A stretch of DNA of 64,000 nucleotides from Halobacillus litoralis (GCF_009856355.1 NZ_WMEW01000004.1:124001-188000); one strand, 5' to 3'; numbered from the stretch's first letter, positions 37,357 to 49,992 are shown. Program-made: numbers and translations. The notes: generated from the sequence alone by a model not told the origin.

Positions 37357-38053
37357 ATAAAAAGTCCCCCTTGATGGTCTGGTATGTATCTGCCGGTGCT
37401 GAACTGTCACGGATGGGTCTTCCTGTGACAATGGCATCACTGGCTTGAATACCGGCTTCTTCAGGAGTCGATGTCCTTTTTTGGTCATGGGTGTCTCCTC
37501 CCGGCAGCCGGATCCCGGGGGTCAGGGTGAAAAGCCCGGTTTCTTTTTTGACCATAGCTGCTTCGTGAACCGAACAGACCACTCCATCCGCCCCGTGAGC
37601 CTTTGCCAAGCGGCTGTAGTGACTAACCATCTCTTTTGGTGATGCCTCCACGTTTAACTCCCTGCGCACGGTCCACTCATCCATCGAGGTAAGGACAGTG
37701 ACCGCAAACAAAAGCGGCTGTTCACCGAAGGCACCTTCCTTCAGCCCCTGGCGGGCAGCTTCAATCATCCGGCTTCCACCAGAAGCGTGGACATTAACGA
37801 TGTCTACACCAAGTGCTGCAAGGTTCCTCATCGACCGGCGGACGGTTTCCGGTATATCGTAAAGCTTCAAATCCAGAAAGATATCATGGTTCTGTCTTTT
37901 CAGTTCGGCGATGAACGGCGCGCCCTCCTTGTAAAAAAGTTCCATGCCTACTTTAACGGGAACCCCTTCCAAATCATGACTTTGAATAAAAGCGAGCGCC
38001 TCGCTGCCTGAAGAAAAATCAAGGGCGAAATAGACCGGTTTCAACTCTTTCAC
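37331..38053 (-). CDS. pyrF: Orotidine 5'-phosphate decarboxylase
   Basis: Decarboxylates OMP to UMP. 240 residues, TIM barrel. Catalytic signature [17 protein letters not shown] (about 60) holds the Asp-Lys-Asp triad; phosphate-site motifs [16 protein letters not shown] (about 182) and [12 protein letters not shown] (about 210). Start is GTG at 38053 because AGGAGG sits eight bases before it, while the GTG nine bases upstream overlaps that RBS. It overlaps pyrD by 35 bases. Confidence 0.97.
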   Translation of the reverse strand: MKELKPVYFALDFSSGSEALAFIQSHDLEGVPVKVGMELFYKEGAPFIAELKRQNHDIFLDLKLYDIPETVRRSMRNLAALGVDIVNVHASGGSRMIEAARQGLKEGAFGEQPLLFAVTVLTSMDEWTVRRELNVEASPKEMVSHYSRLAKAHGADGVVCSVHEAAMVKKETGLFTLTPGIRLPGGDTHDQKRTSTPEEAGIQASDAIVTGRPIRDSSAPADTYQTIKGDFLYGKQTADS

Positions 38054-38951
38054 GGTGGGCACCTCCTACAGCTTCTTCTACAGATTGAAATCCATAATGC
38101 TTTAACGTATCCGGCAGCTCTTCTATAAGCTCCCGGCATATGAATGGATTTTTAAAATTGGCGCTGCCGACTGCCACTGCACTCGCTCCCGCCAACAGGT
38201 ATTCAACAATATCGGCTGTCGTTTCAATCCCGCCCATGCCGATGATCGGTATGCCAACCTCCGGGTAGACTTGATGGATCATACGAATACTTACCGGCTT
38301 CAAGGCAGCTCCAGACAATCCCCCGGTCCCGTTGGACAAGGTCGGTTTCCGTGAAGACGGATCCACCCGCATAGCCGTCAGCGTATTGATCATAGAAAGG
38401 CCGGATGCGCCTCCCCTTTCTGCCGCCCTGGCCATGACGACGATGTCGCTCACATTCGGCGACAGCTTTACGTACACCGGGACACTGCTCACCTGCACGA
38501 CCTTACGCGTTACGTCCTCCGCAAGGACAGGATCCATCCCAAACTGAACGCCTCCCTCCTTGACATTCGGACAGGATATATTGAGTTCCAGTGCATCCAC
38601 ATGGGAGGATATTTTTTCAGCTACTTCCACATACTCCTCCACCGTGCTGCCGGCGACATTTGCTATGATCGGCACCTGCTGGGCTTTTAAAAATGGAATT
38701 TCCTCGCGAATGATGGAATCGACACCTGGATTCTGCAGACCGATGGCATTGAGCATGCCCCCTGCTGCTTCAGCCACTCTCGGAGTTGGATTCCCATATC
38801 TCTTTTCGCCGGTAGCAGCCTTCATGATGACAGCCCCCAGATCAGCCAGAGGATAGAACCGGGCATATTCACGACCAAACCCAAAGCATCCCGATGCCGG
38901 CATGATCGGATTTTTCAAGGATAAACCTGGAAGATGAACCACTGTATTCAT
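38019..38951 (-). CDS. pyrD: Dihydroorotate dehydrogenase, class 1B catalytic subunit
   Basis: FMN enzyme oxidising dihydroorotate to orotate; forms a heterotetramer with PyrK and uses NAD. 310 residues. Start region [19 protein letters not shown], catalytic Cys in [17 protein letters not shown] (about 125) and FMN phosphate loop [20 protein letters not shown] (about 237). ATG at 38951 shares ATGA with the pyrK stop; RBS AAGGAGG. Confidence 0.97.
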   Translation of the reverse strand: MNTVVHLPGLSLKNPIMPASGCFGFGREYARFYPLADLGAVIMKAATGEKRYGNPTPRVAEAAGGMLNAIGLQNPGVDSIIREEIPFLKAQQVPIIANVAGSTVEEYVEVAEKISSHVDALELNISCPNVKEGGVQFGMDPVLAEDVTRKVVQVSSVPVYVKLSPNVSDIVVMARAAERGGASGLSMINTLTAMRVDPSSRKPTLSNGTGGLSGAALKPVSIRMIHQVYPEVGIPIIGMGGIETTADIVEYLLAGASAVAVGSANFKNPFICRELIEELPDTLKHYGFQSVEEAVGGAHRERVETGLFRP

Positions 38952-39709
38952 GAGAGCACAACCTCCTTGTGGTGAAAAACAGGGCCGTCGCAGCAGATCC
39001 GCTTGTAGCCTTTCTCATCATGAGAAGGCACAACACAGGCAAAGCATGCACCGATCCCGCAGCCCATACGTTCCTCCATAGAGATGTAGCCTTCTGTATC
39101 ACCGAGCTGCTGGACAACGGCCTTTAACATAGGCGTTGGTCCGCACGTATAATACCGGTCAATGGGAGCAGCCATTTGAGCAATCCCATCTGTGACATAT
39201 CCCTTATTGCCGGAGGAACCGTCATTGGTCATTACACGGACCTCTCCATATTGCTGGAATTCCTCTCTCAAAAACGCGTGATCCACAGATTGAAAACCAA
39301 GGATAATCGTCAGCTCCGCTCCCTTTTCAAACAGCTCCCTGGCGAGCCGGTATAAAGGAGGAACACCGATGCCGCCCCCTGTCAGGAGGATACGCTCTCC
39401 AGGGAGGGCCTTAACAGGAAACCCCCTCCCTCCCGGACCGAGAACATCGAGGGTATCTCCTGCCTGATAGTTTGTAAGAGCTTTTGTTCCTTTCCCAATC
39501 ATTTTGTACAACAGGGTGATCGTTTCCTCTTCCATGCTGTAATCCGAGATCGATACAGGTCTGCGTAAATATTCGTCCGCACTTGTCCGGATATGAACGA
39601 ACTGTCCCGGCTGCTTGATGTCGCGCACTAAACGCCCCCGAAGAATCAGTTCATACGTATCTACCGCCAGTAGAGTATGATTCACAACCTCCAAATCTTC
39701 CCTGATCAC
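38948..39709 (-). CDS. pyrK: Dihydroorotate dehydrogenase electron transfer subunit
   Basis: Carries FAD and a 2Fe-2S cluster that pass electrons from PyrD to NAD. 253 residues: FAD domain with [11 protein letters not shown] (about 48), NAD domain with [19 protein letters not shown] (about 108), and C-terminal cluster cysteines [12 protein letters not shown] ... ICCDGPVF (about 217-243). Start is GTG, overlapping the carB stop as GTGA. Confidence 0.96.
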   Translation of the reverse strand: MIREDLEVVNHTLLAVDTYELILRGRLVRDIKQPGQFVHIRTSADEYLRRPVSISDYSMEEETITLLYKMIGKGTKALTNYQAGDTLDVLGPGGRGFPVKALPGERILLTGGGIGVPPLYRLARELFEKGAELTIILGFQSVDHAFLREEFQQYGEVRVMTNDGSSGNKGYVTDGIAQMAAPIDRYYTCGPTPMLKAVVQQLGDTEGYISMEERMGCGIGACFACVVPSHDEKGYKRICCDGPVFHHKEVVLS

Positions 39710-42700
39710 TGCCCCACCCCTTCCATCGGAGTGATCGCTCTTGCTGAAAAGGACATCGCATTAATGACTTCTACAATAGCTGCTGCCGTATCCAGACTTG
39801 TGAGACAGGCTATTCCATTTTCCACAGCTTCCCGGCGGATTCTGAACCCGTCAGACCTTGCGCGCGTCCCTTTATTCAACGTATTGATGACAAATTGAAC
39901 TTCACTGTTTTGAATAAGGTCCAGCACATCCCTCTGTGTCGAACCGACTTTACCGACCGCTTCTACAGGAAGACCTTCCTGTGCGATGACGGCTGATGTT
40001 CCTTCTGTCGCAAACAAACGAAAGCCTAGTTCATAGAACGTCCGGGCAATGCGGACCATTTCCTCTTTGTCTTTATCTGCAACCGTGAGCAGGACAGAAC
40101 CTTGAACAGGAATTTTCAATCCGGAGGAAATCATCCCTTTATACAAGGCTTTTTCGAGCGTTTCGTCATACCCTATGACTTCACCTGTCGATTTCATCTC
40201 CGGTCCCAGGGTTGTATCTACGCTTCTTAATTTTTCAAAGGAGAATACAGGTACTTTTACATAGACCCCTTCCGGCTTACGTGCTGTTCCCGTGGCATAT
40301 CCATGGGCTGACAATTTTCCGCCCATGAGCACCTTGGTTGCCAGTCCTGCCATCGGAACGCCGGTAATTTTGCTGAGAAAAGGAACTGTACGGCTGGCTC
40401 TTGGATTTACTTCCAATACATACGCCGTTCCCCCGGATATGACAAACTGGATGTTGACGAGACCTTTCATTTTCAGTTCTCTTGCTATAGCAGCTGTGAT
40501 ATCCAGGCACTGTTTTTCAAGCTCCGGCGTCAGGCGCTGAGGTGGATAAACCGCCATGGAATCGCCCGAGTGGACTCCGGCGCGTTCAATATGCTCCATG
40601 ACCCCCGGCACAAACACATCCTCACCATCTGTGATGGCATCCACTTCCACTTCCATCCCTGTCATATACTTATCGATTAATATCGGGTGGCCGTTATGCA
40701 CAAAGGCATTGGCATCCAGATAAGAGGCCAGCTCTTCCCTGGAATAAACGATAGCCATCGCTCTGCCGCCAAGAACATAGGATGGGCGGACGACAATGGG
40801 AAAGCCGATTTTTTCAGCGGCGTCCACAGCTTCTCTTTCGCTTGCAGCACTTTCTCCTCCAGGTTTCGGTACACCGAGACGGTTGAGAAGCTTTTCAAAC
40901 AAGTCGCGGTCCTCGGTTTCGTGAATGGCTTCCATCGTTGTCCCGAGGATCGTTATTCCGTGACGGCTCAACCCTTCTACGAGGTTGATCGCCGTCTGAC
41001 CACCGAATTGAACAATCACCCCTTCCGGATTTTCAAGGTCGATGACATTGAGAACATCCTCCAACGTTAGAGGTTCAAAGTACAATTTATCCGAAACACT
41101 GAAATCGGTGGAGACGGTTTCCGGATTGTTGTTCATAATAATGGCTTCATACCCCATATCTTTTAACGCGAGGACCGAGTGAACTGTGGCATAATCAAAC
41201 TCGACTCCCTGCCCGATACGAATCGGCCCGGAACCGATTACGAGGACTTTTTTCCTTGAAGAGGAAAGAGATTCATTTTCCTCTTCATAACTGCTGTAAA
41301 AGTACGGCGTTTCAGAAGCGAATTCCCCTGCACACGTATCCACCATTTTATAGACCGGTTCAATACCCATGTTTTTCCGCTGCTGCCGGACTTCATCGAC
41401 CGACACACCCACTGCACGGGAAATCTGCAGGTCGGACATGCCCAGCTGTTTCACTTTTCTAAGTAGAGCACCATTCAGCCCTTCTGTTTCCAGCTGCTGT
41501 TCAAGGAGGATGATCTGCTCCAATTTATACAGAAAGAACTCGTCGATCGCTGTTTTTTCGTGAAGCTCCTCGATAGAAAAACCACGGCGGAAGGCTTCGG
41601 CGATTAAAAAGATCCGTTCGTCATCCGCTTTTACAATCCGCTCGTTCAACTCTTCTGCAGTTAAACGGGACGCATAGGACAAACGGAGTTCTTCCGTTCC
41701 CCCTTCGAGTGAACGGATACCCTTTAACAGGGACTCTTCCCAAGTGCGTCCGATGCTCATGACCTCACCTGTCGCTTTCATCTGTGTGCCGAGAACACGG
41801 TTTCCTTTGGCAAATTTATCGAACGGCCAGCGTGGGATTTTCGAAACGACATAATCCAGGGAAGGTTCAAAGCAGGCAAAGGTGGTTCCTGTAATCGGAT
41901 TTTGAATTTCATCCAATGTCATTCCGACTGCAATTTTCGCAGCAATCTTTGCAATGGGATAACCGGTCGCCTTGGATGCCAGCGCTGAGGAGCGGCTGAC
42001 TCTCGGGTTCACTTCAATCACATAATATTGAAAGCTGTCGGGGTCGAGAGCCAGTTGAACGTTGCAGCCTCCTTCAATTTTTAAAGCTTCGATAATTTCC
42101 AGGGATACATTCCGGAGCATCTGATATTCCCTGTCACTCAGTGTCTGTGAAGGAGCGGTTACGATGGAATCACCGGTATGGATGCCGACAGGATCAAAGT
42201 TTTCCATATTGCAGACGACAATTTTATTCTGCAGGCTGTCACGCATGACTTCATATTCAATTTCCTTGAATCCGGCGATGTTTTTCTCTACAAGGCACTG
42301 GGATACAGGACTTAAGGAAAGCCCGCTTCTTACCGTTTCCCTCAGCTGATCCTCATGCTCACATATTCCACCGCCGGCTCCTCCCATCGTATAAGCCGGC
42401 CGGACAATGACCGGATAGCCGATGCGGCCGGCAAAGGCAAGCGCCTGATCCACCGTACTGACGATATCACTTTCAGGTACAGGATGATTTAATTCGTGCA
42501 TGAGGGAGCGGAATTTCTCCCGGTCCTCCGCGCGCTGAATCGCCTCAAGCGGTGTGCCGAGAAGTTCCACCTGGTATTGATCCAGAATGCCTGAGTCATG
42601 CAGCTCGACAGCCATATTCAAGCCTGTCTGGCCGCCCAGTGTCGGAAGCACGGCATCCGGCTGTTCCTTACGGATAATCTTTTTCATAAACTCAAGAGTT

Positions 42701-42906
42701 AAAGGTTCCATATAAACCTGGTCTGCAAACGTATGATCGGTCATGATCGTAGCTGGATTGGAATTGGCCAGGATGACCTCATAACCTTCCTCTTTCAAAG
42801 ACTGGCAGGCCTGGGTGCCGGAATAATCAAATTCAGCCGCCTGGCCGATGACGATGGGACCAGACCCGATGACGAGAATTTTATTTATATCTGTACGTTC
42901 AGGCAT
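39706..42906 (-). CDS. carB: Carbamoyl-phosphate synthase large subunit (pyrimidine-specific)
   Basis: Makes carbamoyl phosphate from bicarbonate, two ATP and ammonia channelled from CarA. 1066 residues with two homologous ATP-grasp halves: [21 protein letters not shown] at the N-terminus (given in part) and [20 protein letters not shown] near 555; [19 protein letters not shown] (about 300) and [19 protein letters not shown] (about 840); C-terminal MGS-like allosteric domain (about 930-1066). ATG at 42906 with AAAGGAGG. Equivalent to B. subtilis pyrAB. Start overlaps carA by 22 bases. Confidence 0.98.
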   Translation of the reverse strand: MPERTDINKILVIGSGPIVIGQAAEFDYSGTQACQSLKEEGYEVILANSNPATIMTDHTFADQVYMEPLTLEFMKKIIRKEQPDAVLPTLGGQTGLNMAVELHDSGILDQYQVELLGTPLEAIQRAEDREKFRSLMHELNHPVPESDIVSTVDQALAFAGRIGYPVIVRPAYTMGGAGGGICEHEDQLRETVRSGLSLSPVSQCLVEKNIAGFKEIEYEVMRDSLQNKIVVCNMENFDPVGIHTGDSIVTAPSQTLSDREYQMLRNVSLEIIEALKIEGGCNVQLALDPDSFQYYVIEVNPRVSRSSALASKATGYPIAKIAAKIAVGMTLDEIQNPITGTTFACFEPSLDYVVSKIPRWPFDKFAKGNRVLGTQMKATGEVMSIGRTWEESLLKGIRSLEGGTEELRLSYASRLTAEELNERIVKADDERIFLIAEAFRRGFSIEELHEKTAIDEFFLYKLEQIILLEQQLETEGLNGALLRKVKQLGMSDLQISRAVGVSVDEVRQQRKNMGIEPVYKMVDTCAGEFASETPYFYSSYEEENESLSSSRKKVLVIGSGPIRIGQGVEFDYATVHSVLALKDMGYEAIIMNNNPETVSTDFSVSDKLYFEPLTLEDVLNVIDLENPEGVIVQFGGQTAINLVEGLSRHGITILGTTMEAIHETEDRDLFEKLLNRLGVPKPGGESAASEREAVDAAEKIGFPIVVRPSYVLGGRAMAIVYSREELASYLDANAFVHNGHPILIDKYMTGMEVEVDAITDGEDVFVPGVMEHIERAGVHSGDSMAVYPPQRLTPELEKQCLDITAAIARELKMKGLVNIQFVISGGTAYVLEVNPRASRTVPFLSKITGVPMAGLATKVLMGGKLSAHGYATGTARKPEGVYVKVPVFSFEKLRSVDTTLGPEMKSTGEVIGYDETLEKALYKGMISSGLKIPVQGSVLLTVADKDKEEMVRIARTFYELGFRLFATEGTSAVIAQEGLPVEAVGKVGSTQRDVLDLIQNSEVQFVINTLNKGTRARSDGFRIRREAVENGIACLTSLDTAAAIVEVINAMSFSARAITPMEGVGQ

Positions 42907-43994
42907 TGAACATCCTCCTTTGTGCACTTGTTCGTCTGTTCGATGTTTTCAAGAAAGCGGTCAAACAACCAGGACGTATCTTCGGGTCCGGGGGAGCTTT
43001 CCGGATGATACTGTACACTAAAAACGGGCTGCGTGCTGTGCTTCAGCCCTTCAACGGTCTGATCGTTTAAAGAGACCTGTGTGGGAATCAATTCTGTATC
43101 ATCAAGGGACTCCAAGGCGACGGTGTACCCATGGTTCTGGGAGGTAATAAAGGTGCGATTCGTTTCAAGGTCTTTTACAGGCTGGTTGGACCCGCGGTGT
43201 CCGAACTTCATTTTCACCGTATCCGCACCGCCTGCAAGGGCAATCAACTGGTGACCGAGACAGATGCCGAAAACCGGAACACGGCCGATCAAGTTCCGAA
43301 CCGTATCTACAGCCTCCGGGACATTCTTCGGATCTCCAGGACCATTGGAGAGCATAACGCCGTCCGGTTTCAACCTTAAAATCTCTTCATGACTAGTATG
43401 GTAAGGAACGACAGTGACGTGACAGCTGCGTTTGGCAAAATCTCTTAAAATACCATGCTTCATTCCAAAGTCCATCAGAACAATCCTTTTCCCGCGTCCC
43501 GGTACAACATAGGGCTTTACGGTGGAAACCTGCTGCACTTGGCTGGTGCAGGAAGGAGAGTCTTTAAGCATTGCCATCACTTCTTTTGTGGAACGTTCAC
43601 TGGAGGCAATCATCGCTTTCATCGTACCGTAACGGCGGATGATCTTCGTCAGCTTCCTCGTATCCACGCCGGTGATTCCCGGAATATCCCGTGCCTCCAG
43701 AAAAGCACCCAGGGTTTCCTCACTGCGGAAGTTTGACGGTCTTTCACAGTGCTCCTTCACGACCACCCCGAACACAGCAGGGTACACCGTTTCAAAATCA
43801 TCCCGGTTGATGCCGTAATTTCCGATCAGCGGATATGTGAACGTGACAATTTGACCGCAGTAGGATGGATCGGACAAGACCTCCTGATAACCTGTCATTC
43901 CTGTGTTAAAGACAATTTCACCGATCGATTCCCTTTCACTTCCAAAACTTTCCCCTTTGAATACTGTTCCATCTTCAAGTACGAGCTGCTTCAT
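42885..43994 (-). CDS. carA: Carbamoyl-phosphate synthase small subunit (glutaminase)
   Basis: Hydrolyses glutamine and feeds ammonia to CarB. 369 residues: N-terminal CPSase domain with [20 protein letters not shown] (about 25) and class I amidotransferase domain with nucleophile in [16 protein letters not shown] (about 240) and the His-Glu pair in [14 protein letters not shown] (about 330). ATG at 43994, RBS GGGAGGAG; overlaps the pyrC end by 20 bases. Equivalent to pyrAA. Confidence 0.98.
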   Translation of the reverse strand: MKQLVLEDGTVFKGESFGSERESIGEIVFNTGMTGYQEVLSDPSYCGQIVTFTYPLIGNYGINRDDFETVYPAVFGVVVKEHCERPSNFRSEETLGAFLEARDIPGITGVDTRKLTKIIRRYGTMKAMIASSERSTKEVMAMLKDSPSCTSQVQQVSTVKPYVVPGRGKRIVLMDFGMKHGILRDFAKRSCHVTVVPYHTSHEEILRLKPDGVMLSNGPGDPKNVPEAVDTVRNLIGRVPVFGICLGHQLIALAGGADTVKMKFGHRGSNQPVKDLETNRTFITSQNHGYTVALESLDDTELIPTQVSLNDQTVEGLKHSTQPVFSVQYHPESSPGPEDTSWLFDRFLENIEQTNKCTKEDVQCLNVQI

Positions 43995-45273
43995 GTGTAG
44001 GCTCCTCCCATGCGAGATTTCCGTTAACTATTGTCCGGACCGGCCATCCTTTCAGTGTCCAGCCATCGAACGGCGTGTTTTTTCCTTTTGAAAGAAATGT
44101 CTTTCGATCGAGCGTTCTTTCGCTTTCCAGCTCAACCATTGTAAAATCAGCAGGAGCTCCAGGTATAAGCGTACCGTATGGCAGATTGAAAACGGCTGCC
44201 GGCTTCACTGTCATCCAATCCACCAGTTCCTTCAATGTGCAGAACCCTTTTTCAACAAGGTGGGTATATAAAAGAGGGAAAGCCGTTTCCAAACCCGTAA
44301 TTCCAAAGGGAGCGTCTAAAAACCCCTGCTGCTTTTCCTCTTCTGTATGAGGGGCGTGATCTGTGGCTATAAAGTCGATCGTGCCATCCTTCAAGGCCTC
44401 GAGCAGCGCTTTTTGATCCTCCCTGCTTCGGAGTGGCGGATTCATCTTATAAAACCCGTGATCCTCCGTAATGTCATCTTCATGCAGAAGAAGATGGTGC
44501 GGAGTCACTTCAGCTGTGACATGGATCCCCGCTTTCTTCGCATTGCGGATGATTCGTACAGATTCTTTGGTGGACACATGACAGACGTGATAGTGACAGC
44601 CGGTTTGTTCTGCGAGGAGGACATCCCTGGCAATCTGTACAGATTCCGTCGTTGAAGCAATCCCCGGCAGGGAAAGACGTTGACTCACTTCACCTTGATG
44701 ACACACGCCTTTATGTACAAGGGAATTGTCCTCGCAATGCGCGACTACGGCTTTGCCGGCCGAGGAGGCTTCTTTCATCGCCTCCTGCATCATTCCGGCA
44801 TTCTGTATGCCTACACCATCATCCGTAAAAGCAAAGGCTCCATTCCCTGCCAGTACTTTCATGTCCACAAGTTCCCGGCCCGCCTGGCGGCTCGTGATAG
44901 AAGCATAAGGCAGGACACGGACGCGGGCGGTCTCTTTGATGCGGCGCTTGAGATCATCCAGTTTCTGCACATCATCAGGGACAGGAGTCGTATTCGGCAT
45001 GGCGCAGATGGTCGTAAACCCACCTTTCGCTGCTGCTTGTGTTCCCGTTGCAATGGTCTCCTTCGCTTCTCCCCCCGGTTCGCGGAGGTGGACGTGTACA
45101 TCAACGAATCCGGGGCTGATGAAAAGACCTTCAGCATCCCAGACAATGTCGAAAGTGGCTGAGGTAAGCTCTTGCCCTATTTCCTGGATCACCCCATCTT
45201 CTATCACCATTTCTGCTGATTCTAACTTCCCACTGCTCTTAAGCGCACGAGCATTGATCACTTTCACCTTCAT
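43975..45273 (-). CDS. pyrC: Dihydroorotase
   Basis: Cyclises carbamoyl aspartate to dihydroorotate. 432 residues, class I amidohydrolase. Zinc ligands in [15 protein letters not shown] (about 53), histidine [11 protein letters not shown] (about 178), [12 protein letters not shown] (about 230) and the catalytic Asp in [14 protein letters not shown] (about 301). ATG at 45273 directly abuts the pyrB stop; RBS GGGGAG. Confidence 0.97.
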   Translation of the reverse strand: MKVKVINARALKSSGKLESAEMVIEDGVIQEIGQELTSATFDIVWDAEGLFISPGFVDVHVHLREPGGEAKETIATGTQAAAKGGFTTICAMPNTTPVPDDVQKLDDLKRRIKETARVRVLPYASITSRQAGRELVDMKVLAGNGAFAFTDDGVGIQNAGMMQEAMKEASSAGKAVVAHCEDNSLVHKGVCHQGEVSQRLSLPGIASTTESVQIARDVLLAEQTGCHYHVCHVSTKESVRIIRNAKKAGIHVTAEVTPHHLLLHEDDITEDHGFYKMNPPLRSREDQKALLEALKDGTIDFIATDHAPHTEEEKQQGFLDAPFGITGLETAFPLLYTHLVEKGFCTLKELVDWMTVKPAAVFNLPYGTLIPGAPADFTMVELESERTLDRKTFLSKGKNTPFDGWTLKGWPVRTIVNGNLAWEEPTHEAART

Positions 45274-46170
45274 TTACAGCTCCCCTTTCATTAATGAATC
45301 GATAACAGCCATCCTTACAGCAACTCCATTACTCATCTGCCTGAAAATTCTCGACCTGCCGCTCTCTACAAGATCATGATCGATTTCGACGCCGCGGTTG
45401 ACAGGGGCTGGATGAAGAATAATGCTTTGCGCCCCCATCCGCGCTTCTCTTTCTTTCGTCAATCCATATTGCTGCAGGTAGGTGGTTGTGTCTTCCTGAT
45501 GGGTATGCCGCTCATGTTGGATTCTTAAGAGCATCAGCACATCACATCGTGCAACAGCTTCATCCATAGAGATGTAGTGATCCGCAATGGATGAGTCCTG
45601 CCATTCCGGCCGGCTGACAAATTGAACGTCCGCCCCAAGACGGGAAAGTGCCGCAGCATTCGATCTGGCGACACGGCTGTGCTTGATATCCCCGGCAATA
45701 CAGATGCGCAGCCCTTTGAAACTATGAAACTGTTCATAGATGGTATATAAATCCAGAAGACACTGTGTCGGATGTTCTCCGCATCCATCCCCTGCGTTGA
45801 TCAGGCTAAGATTCAAGTTCGAAGCACAATGCTGCAGCAGACCTGTCCGGGACTGGCGGACAACAGCTAATTCAACTCCGAGAGATTCGAGCGTTTTCAA
45901 AGTGTCATAGAGACTTTCCCCTTTGGTAAGGCTCGATTCGTGCCCCTCCAGATCGATGAGCTCAAATCCGGATTTACGCTGAGCCATCTGGAAGCTCACT
46001 TTGGTTCGTGTACTTGGTTCTAAGAAGAGGTTGGCTGCAAACCTGCCATTGTAAGAGGGGGTCACCCTCTGCTGATTCATCTCCTCTGCCTTCTCAATGA
46101 GCTGAAATATCTGCACCGGACTCAGTTCCTTCATAGATAATAAATGTTGTAATGGCTGGACTACCGGCAT
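45274..46170 (-). CDS. pyrB: Aspartate carbamoyltransferase catalytic chain
   Basis: Joins carbamoyl phosphate and aspartate. 298 residues; no regulatory PyrI gene, as in other Bacillaceae. Carbamoyl-phosphate loop LFLEPSTRTKVSFQMAQ (about 49), HPTQCLLDLYTI (about 130), aspartate-binding LRIQHERH (about 217) and HPAPVNRGVEI (about 252). ATG at 46170 with GGAG eight bases before; the long upstream opening runs through the attenuator and is rejected. Confidence 0.97.
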   Translation of the reverse strand: MPVVQPLQHLLSMKELSPVQIFQLIEKAEEMNQQRVTPSYNGRFAANLFLEPSTRTKVSFQMAQRKSGFELIDLEGHESSLTKGESLYDTLKTLESLGVELAVVRQSRTGLLQHCASNLNLSLINAGDGCGEHPTQCLLDLYTIYEQFHSFKGLRICIAGDIKHSRVARSNAAALSRLGADVQFVSRPEWQDSSIADHYISMDEAVARCDVLMLLRIQHERHTHQEDTTTYLQQYGLTKEREARMGAQSIILHPAPVNRGVEIDHDLVESGRSRIFRQMSNGVAVRMAVIDSLMKGEL

Positions 46171-46211
46171 ATCCTTCACTCCGATCCTTATTTTTTGACC
46201 GGTATACAAAG

Positions 46212-46302
46212 AAAAAGGCACCCCCGGTGTACGGGGGTGCCTTACTCGCTGCAAAGGCAGACGAGTCATTCCCTGGTACACCTTTCCGGGCCTCACGGGA
46301 CC
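46212..46302 (-). promoter_or_regulatory. PyrR-dependent attenuator between pyrP and pyrB
   Basis: PyrR-binding loop on the minus strand at 46302-46289 (GGTCCCGTGAGGCC, fits ARUCCNGNGAGGYU except the ends), then a terminator hairpin AAGGCACCCCC/GGGGGTGCCTT (46215-46225 with 46233-46243) and T5. PyrR with UMP should favour termination. Confidence 0.9.
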
Positions 46303-46324
46303 CGATTAAAACGTGTGTTCTTGG

Positions 46325-47713
46325 TTATGCCACTTCATGCTGTTGTTGTTTCTCTCCGATTTCAGGTTCTTCAAACATTTTTCCATTGCCATACCCTTTT
46401 TCTTTTCCAGGCAGCACCTGGTGGAGGAAGACGCCGATCACGGCTGACAAGGCCATCCCTGCAATTTGAATTTCCTCGGTTACCTGGACGAAGGCACCTC
46501 CTACACCGAGGACAAGGATGATGGATGCAATGATGAGGTTGCGCTTTTCTCCAAAATCAATCTGGTTATCAATCAGCATGCGGAGTCCGCTGGAAGCGAT
46601 GATTCCGAAAAGCAGGATGGAAACCCCTCCCATGACAGCCGTGGGAACAGACCCGATCACAGCTGTGATCATTCCGATAAAACCGAAGATGACTGCGACA
46701 ACTGCCGCCCCTCCAATCACAAAGACACTGTAAACCTTCGTAATGGCAAGTACGCCGATGTTTTCTCCATACGTTGTGTTCGGCGGACCTCCCAGGCAGG
46801 AAGCAATCATGGTGGCAGCACCATCACCGAGAATCGACTTATCAAGACCTGGATTTTTCAAAAAGTTCCTGCCGACCACTTTGGAGAGCACCATTTGATC
46901 CCCCGTATGTTCTGTGATTGTAACAAGGGCAAAAGGCACCATCAGGAAGGCGATCTCCCAGCTCAACACTTCCCATGGGCTGAAGTCCACAAAGGGAACG
47001 ATGAAGTCAGGGACTTGGAAGAACGCTCCGAGGAACCCTGTCACGGAATCTGCTGAAGTGAGCGCCTGCCATTCCGCTTGAATGGTACTCGTATCCACAA
47101 TGCCCTGGAATAGAGCGAAGGTGTATCCGCCGACGATTCCGAATAAGATGGGCAGCAGGGAGAAGAATCCTCTGAAAAAGATGGATGCCATGACCGTTAA
47201 TCCCAAGGTGACAAGCGCTGTCGTCAAGTGCACACTGCTGTATACATTCTCTTCCGGCCCGGGCAGGTACATAGCCATATCGACGGCTGTGGAAGCCAGT
47301 CCAAGACCGATGACGATGATGACCGGCCCGACGACAATCGGCGGAAGCAGATTCATCAGCCATTTGGTTCCAAACACCGAGATCAAAAGAGCGACCGCCC
47401 CGTATACAAGACCTGTCAGAAAGCTTCCGACCATGGCTCCGGCTGCTCCGCTCGTCTTTGATACTTCGATAATGGGATAAATAAAGGCAAAGCTGGAGCC
47501 AAGGTAGGCCGGGACCTTTCCTCTTGTAATGAGCAGATAGGCAAGTGTTCCAAACCCACTGGATACTAAAGCGACGGCTGGGGAAAGTCCTGTCAGAAAT
47601 GGGACAAGGATCGTGGCACCGAACATGGCAAACAAGTGCTGCAGGCTTAAGGTGAGCCACTTCCCGGCGGCCGGAACTTCATGAATGTCTAATGCTGGTT
47701 GATGTTTTTCCAT
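46325..47713 (-). CDS. pyrP: Uracil permease
   Basis: Proton-uracil symporter of the NCS2 family, inner membrane, 462 residues. About 14 hydrophobic segments; PVVALVSSG-type start LSLQHLFAMFGATILVPFLT (about 21), YLGSSFAFIYPIIE (about 75), FALVTITEHTGDQM (about 253, NAT/UraA helix 8 Glu) and LGGPPNTTYGENIGVLAITK (about 300). Charged cytosolic tail. Lies between two PyrR attenuators as in B. subtilis. Confidence 0.95.
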   Translation of the reverse strand: MEKHQPALDIHEVPAAGKWLTLSLQHLFAMFGATILVPFLTGLSPAVALVSSGFGTLAYLLITRGKVPAYLGSSFAFIYPIIEVSKTSGAAGAMVGSFLTGLVYGAVALLISVFGTKWLMNLLPPIVVGPVIIVIGLGLASTAVDMAMYLPGPEENVYSSVHLTTALVTLGLTVMASIFFRGFFSLLPILFGIVGGYTFALFQGIVDTSTIQAEWQALTSADSVTGFLGAFFQVPDFIVPFVDFSPWEVLSWEIAFLMVPFALVTITEHTGDQMVLSKVVGRNFLKNPGLDKSILGDGAATMIASCLGGPPNTTYGENIGVLAITKVYSVFVIGGAAVVAVIFGFIGMITAVIGSVPTAVMGGVSILLFGIIASSGLRMLIDNQIDFGEKRNLIIASIILVLGVGGAFVQVTEEIQIAGMALSAVIGVFLHQVLPGKEKGYGNGKMFEEPEIGEKQQQHEVA

Positions 47714-47736
47714 TTGTTCATTCCTCCTCTGCCCGT

Positions 47737-47832
47737 AAAAAAAGCCTCCCTACGCTTAAAAGGCGTAAAGAGGCACACGTGCAGCCGGCTGCACGGAAGG
47801 TCCATACGATTCCTTTTAAGCCTCACGGGACT
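47737..47832 (-). promoter_or_regulatory. PyrR-dependent attenuator between pyrR and pyrP
   Basis: PyrR loop AGTCCCGTGAGGCT on the minus strand (47832-47819), full match to ARUCCNGNGAGGYU. Downstream terminator (about 47775-47737) with stem GCCTC..TACGC/GCGTA..GAGGC and T7. Confidence 0.92.
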
Positions 47833-47856
47833 TTTTTAAAGGGCATGTTGATTCAG

Positions 47857-48411
<555 letters not shown>

Positions 48412-48415
48412 TTAC

Positions 48416-48508
48416 AAAAAAACCCCTTTTCCGCATGAAGACAGAAAAGGGGTTTTTTACGCATAGATCACACGTAAAATCACCGTACCTTTTCAGCCTC
48501 ACGGGACT
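48416..48508 (-). promoter_or_regulatory. PyrR-dependent attenuator in the leader of pyrR
   Basis: PyrR loop AGTCCCGTGAGGCT (48508-48495), then terminator stem AAAACCCCTTTTC/GAAAAGGGGTTTT (48456-48444 with 48430-48418 approx.) and a T7 run to 48416. Confidence 0.92.
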
Positions 48509-48538
48509 GCTCTTAAAGGTCTTTATATTCTATTAAGG

Positions 48539-48567
48539 ATTATGTCAAAGCATACGTCGTTTGTCAA
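48539..48567 (-). promoter_or_regulatory. Sigma-A promoter of the pyr operon
   Basis: TTGACA (48567-48562), 17 bases, CATAAT (48544-48539) with TG extension. Start expected near 48532, upstream of the first PyrR loop. Confidence 0.8.
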
Positions 48568-48575
48568 GGACGGAG

Positions 48576-49487
48576 TTACCCTTCCCGAAGTTCAAGTTCA
48601 CGGAGCACATCTGCAAATTCCTGAGGAGGTTCCACTTCGAAGTGCATCCACTCCCCTGTTGAAGGATGCTCAAAACCAAGCACTTTGGCATGAAGCGCCT
48701 GACCATCAAGGTCCAGGGTCTTCCGGGGCCCGTATTTCGGATCACCCGCCAACGGATGGCTGATGTAGCGCATATGGACACGGATCTGATGGGTACGCCC
48801 CGTTTCAAGCTTACATTCAACGTGGGTGAAATCGTTAAACAGCCGAATGACCCGGAAATGAGTCACCGCATCACGGCCCCCGTCGACGACGGTCATCTTC
48901 TGGCGGTCCTTGGGATCACGGCCGATCGGTGCATCAATGGTTCCGTATTCGTGACTGATTTCCCCGTGGACGATTGCTTCATACTTCCGCTCCACCGTTT
49001 TTTTGGAAAGCTGGTCAGCGAGCGATCGGTGGGCTTTATCATTTTTAGCCACCATAAGGAGCCCGCTCGTATCCTTGTCAATGCGATGGACGATTCCCGG
49101 ACGCTCCACTCCGTTGATGCCGGATAGATCAGTACAATGATGAAGCAGCCCATTGACGAGTGTGCCGGAATAGTGTCCAGCAGCCGGGTGGATGACCATC
49201 CCTGAAGGTTTATTGACGACAATCACGTCGGAGTCTTCATATACAATGTGCAAGTTCATATCCTCCGGAAGAATATCCATAGGCTCCGGCTCAGGAACAT
49301 GCCATGTAATGGTTTCGCCTTCCTGAACCTTATAATTACTTTTTACAGCTTTCCCATCCACAAGAATGACATCATCCTTCAGCCACCCTTGAATCTGGGA
49401 CCGGGACACATCTTCAATGACTTCTGTTAATAATTTATCAATCCGGGTGGATTGGTCTTTTTCTGTTACGTGGTATTGTTCACTCAA
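48576..49487 (-). CDS. rluD: RluA/RluD-family 23S rRNA pseudouridine synthase (TTG start)
   Basis: Isomerises uridine in large-subunit rRNA; ylyB in B. subtilis. 303 residues: N-terminal S4 domain (about 12-75), catalytic Asp in [17 protein letters not shown] (about 135), and [21 protein letters not shown] (about 228, written in part) of the RluA family. TTG at 49487 overlaps the lspA stop; RBS AAGGAAG nine bases before. Exact target uridine not deducible. Confidence 0.92.
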   Translation of the reverse strand: MSEQYHVTEKDQSTRIDKLLTEVIEDVSRSQIQGWLKDDVILVDGKAVKSNYKVQEGETITWHVPEPEPMDILPEDMNLHIVYEDSDVIVVNKPSGMVIHPAAGHYSGTLVNGLLHHCTDLSGINGVERPGIVHRIDKDTSGLLMVAKNDKAHRSLADQLSKKTVERKYEAIVHGEISHEYGTIDAPIGRDPKDRQKMTVVDGGRDAVTHFRVIRLFNDFTHVECKLETGRTHQIRVHMRYISHPLAGDPKYGPRKTLDLDGQALHAKVLGFEHPSTGEWMHFEVEPPQEFADVLRELELREG

Positions 49488-49957
49488 GATTCTAAACTTC
49501 CTTTCTTTTTACGCTCGTCTAAAAAAGCAGCGATCATAATGAACGCAACACCGATGACGAGCGCCGAATCGGCGACATTAAAAATGGGGAAATCGTACGT
49601 AAAAATATACGTGTTGGCAAAATCCACGACTTCCTTCCGGAAAATACGGTCAATGAAGTTGCCGACAGCTCCAGCCAGAATCAAGGAGAGGGCCGTACCT
49701 ACGAGGCGGCTCTGTTTCCCCATCTGCTGAAGGTAGTAGATGACAAATCCAATAACGACAACCGTAATAATGTAAAAAAACCACATTTGTCCCTGTAGAA
49801 TTCCCCAGGCCGCCCCTTGGTTCCGATGCGACGTCAAATAGAAGAAATTCTCGATAATCGGGATGCTCTGCCCTATTTCCATTTTGGTAACGACCAGATA
49901 CTTCGTCCACTGGTCCAGAATGATCAGCACCAGGGCTGTCAGATAATACACATACAT
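49484..49957 (-). CDS. lspA: Lipoprotein signal peptidase (signal peptidase II)
   Basis: Cleaves lipoprotein signal peptides after lipidation; membrane aspartyl protease. 157 residues, four hydrophobic helices. Catalytic Asp residues in [18 protein letters not shown] (about 99) and [14 protein letters not shown] (about 123). ATG at 49957 with GGAGG. In B. subtilis ileS (and ylyA) lie between divIVA and lspA; here lspA is the next gene after divIVA and has its own promoter. Confidence 0.96.
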   Translation of the reverse strand: MYVYYLTALVLIILDQWTKYLVVTKMEIGQSIPIIENFFYLTSHRNQGAAWGILQGQMWFFYIITVVVIGFVIYYLQQMGKQSRLVGTALSLILAGAVGNFIDRIFRKEVVDFANTYIFTYDFPIFNVADSALVIGVAFIMIAAFLDERKKKGSLES

Positions 49958-49992
49958 ACGCGTCCTCCATCAAACAATTGTTATCCCTGGCT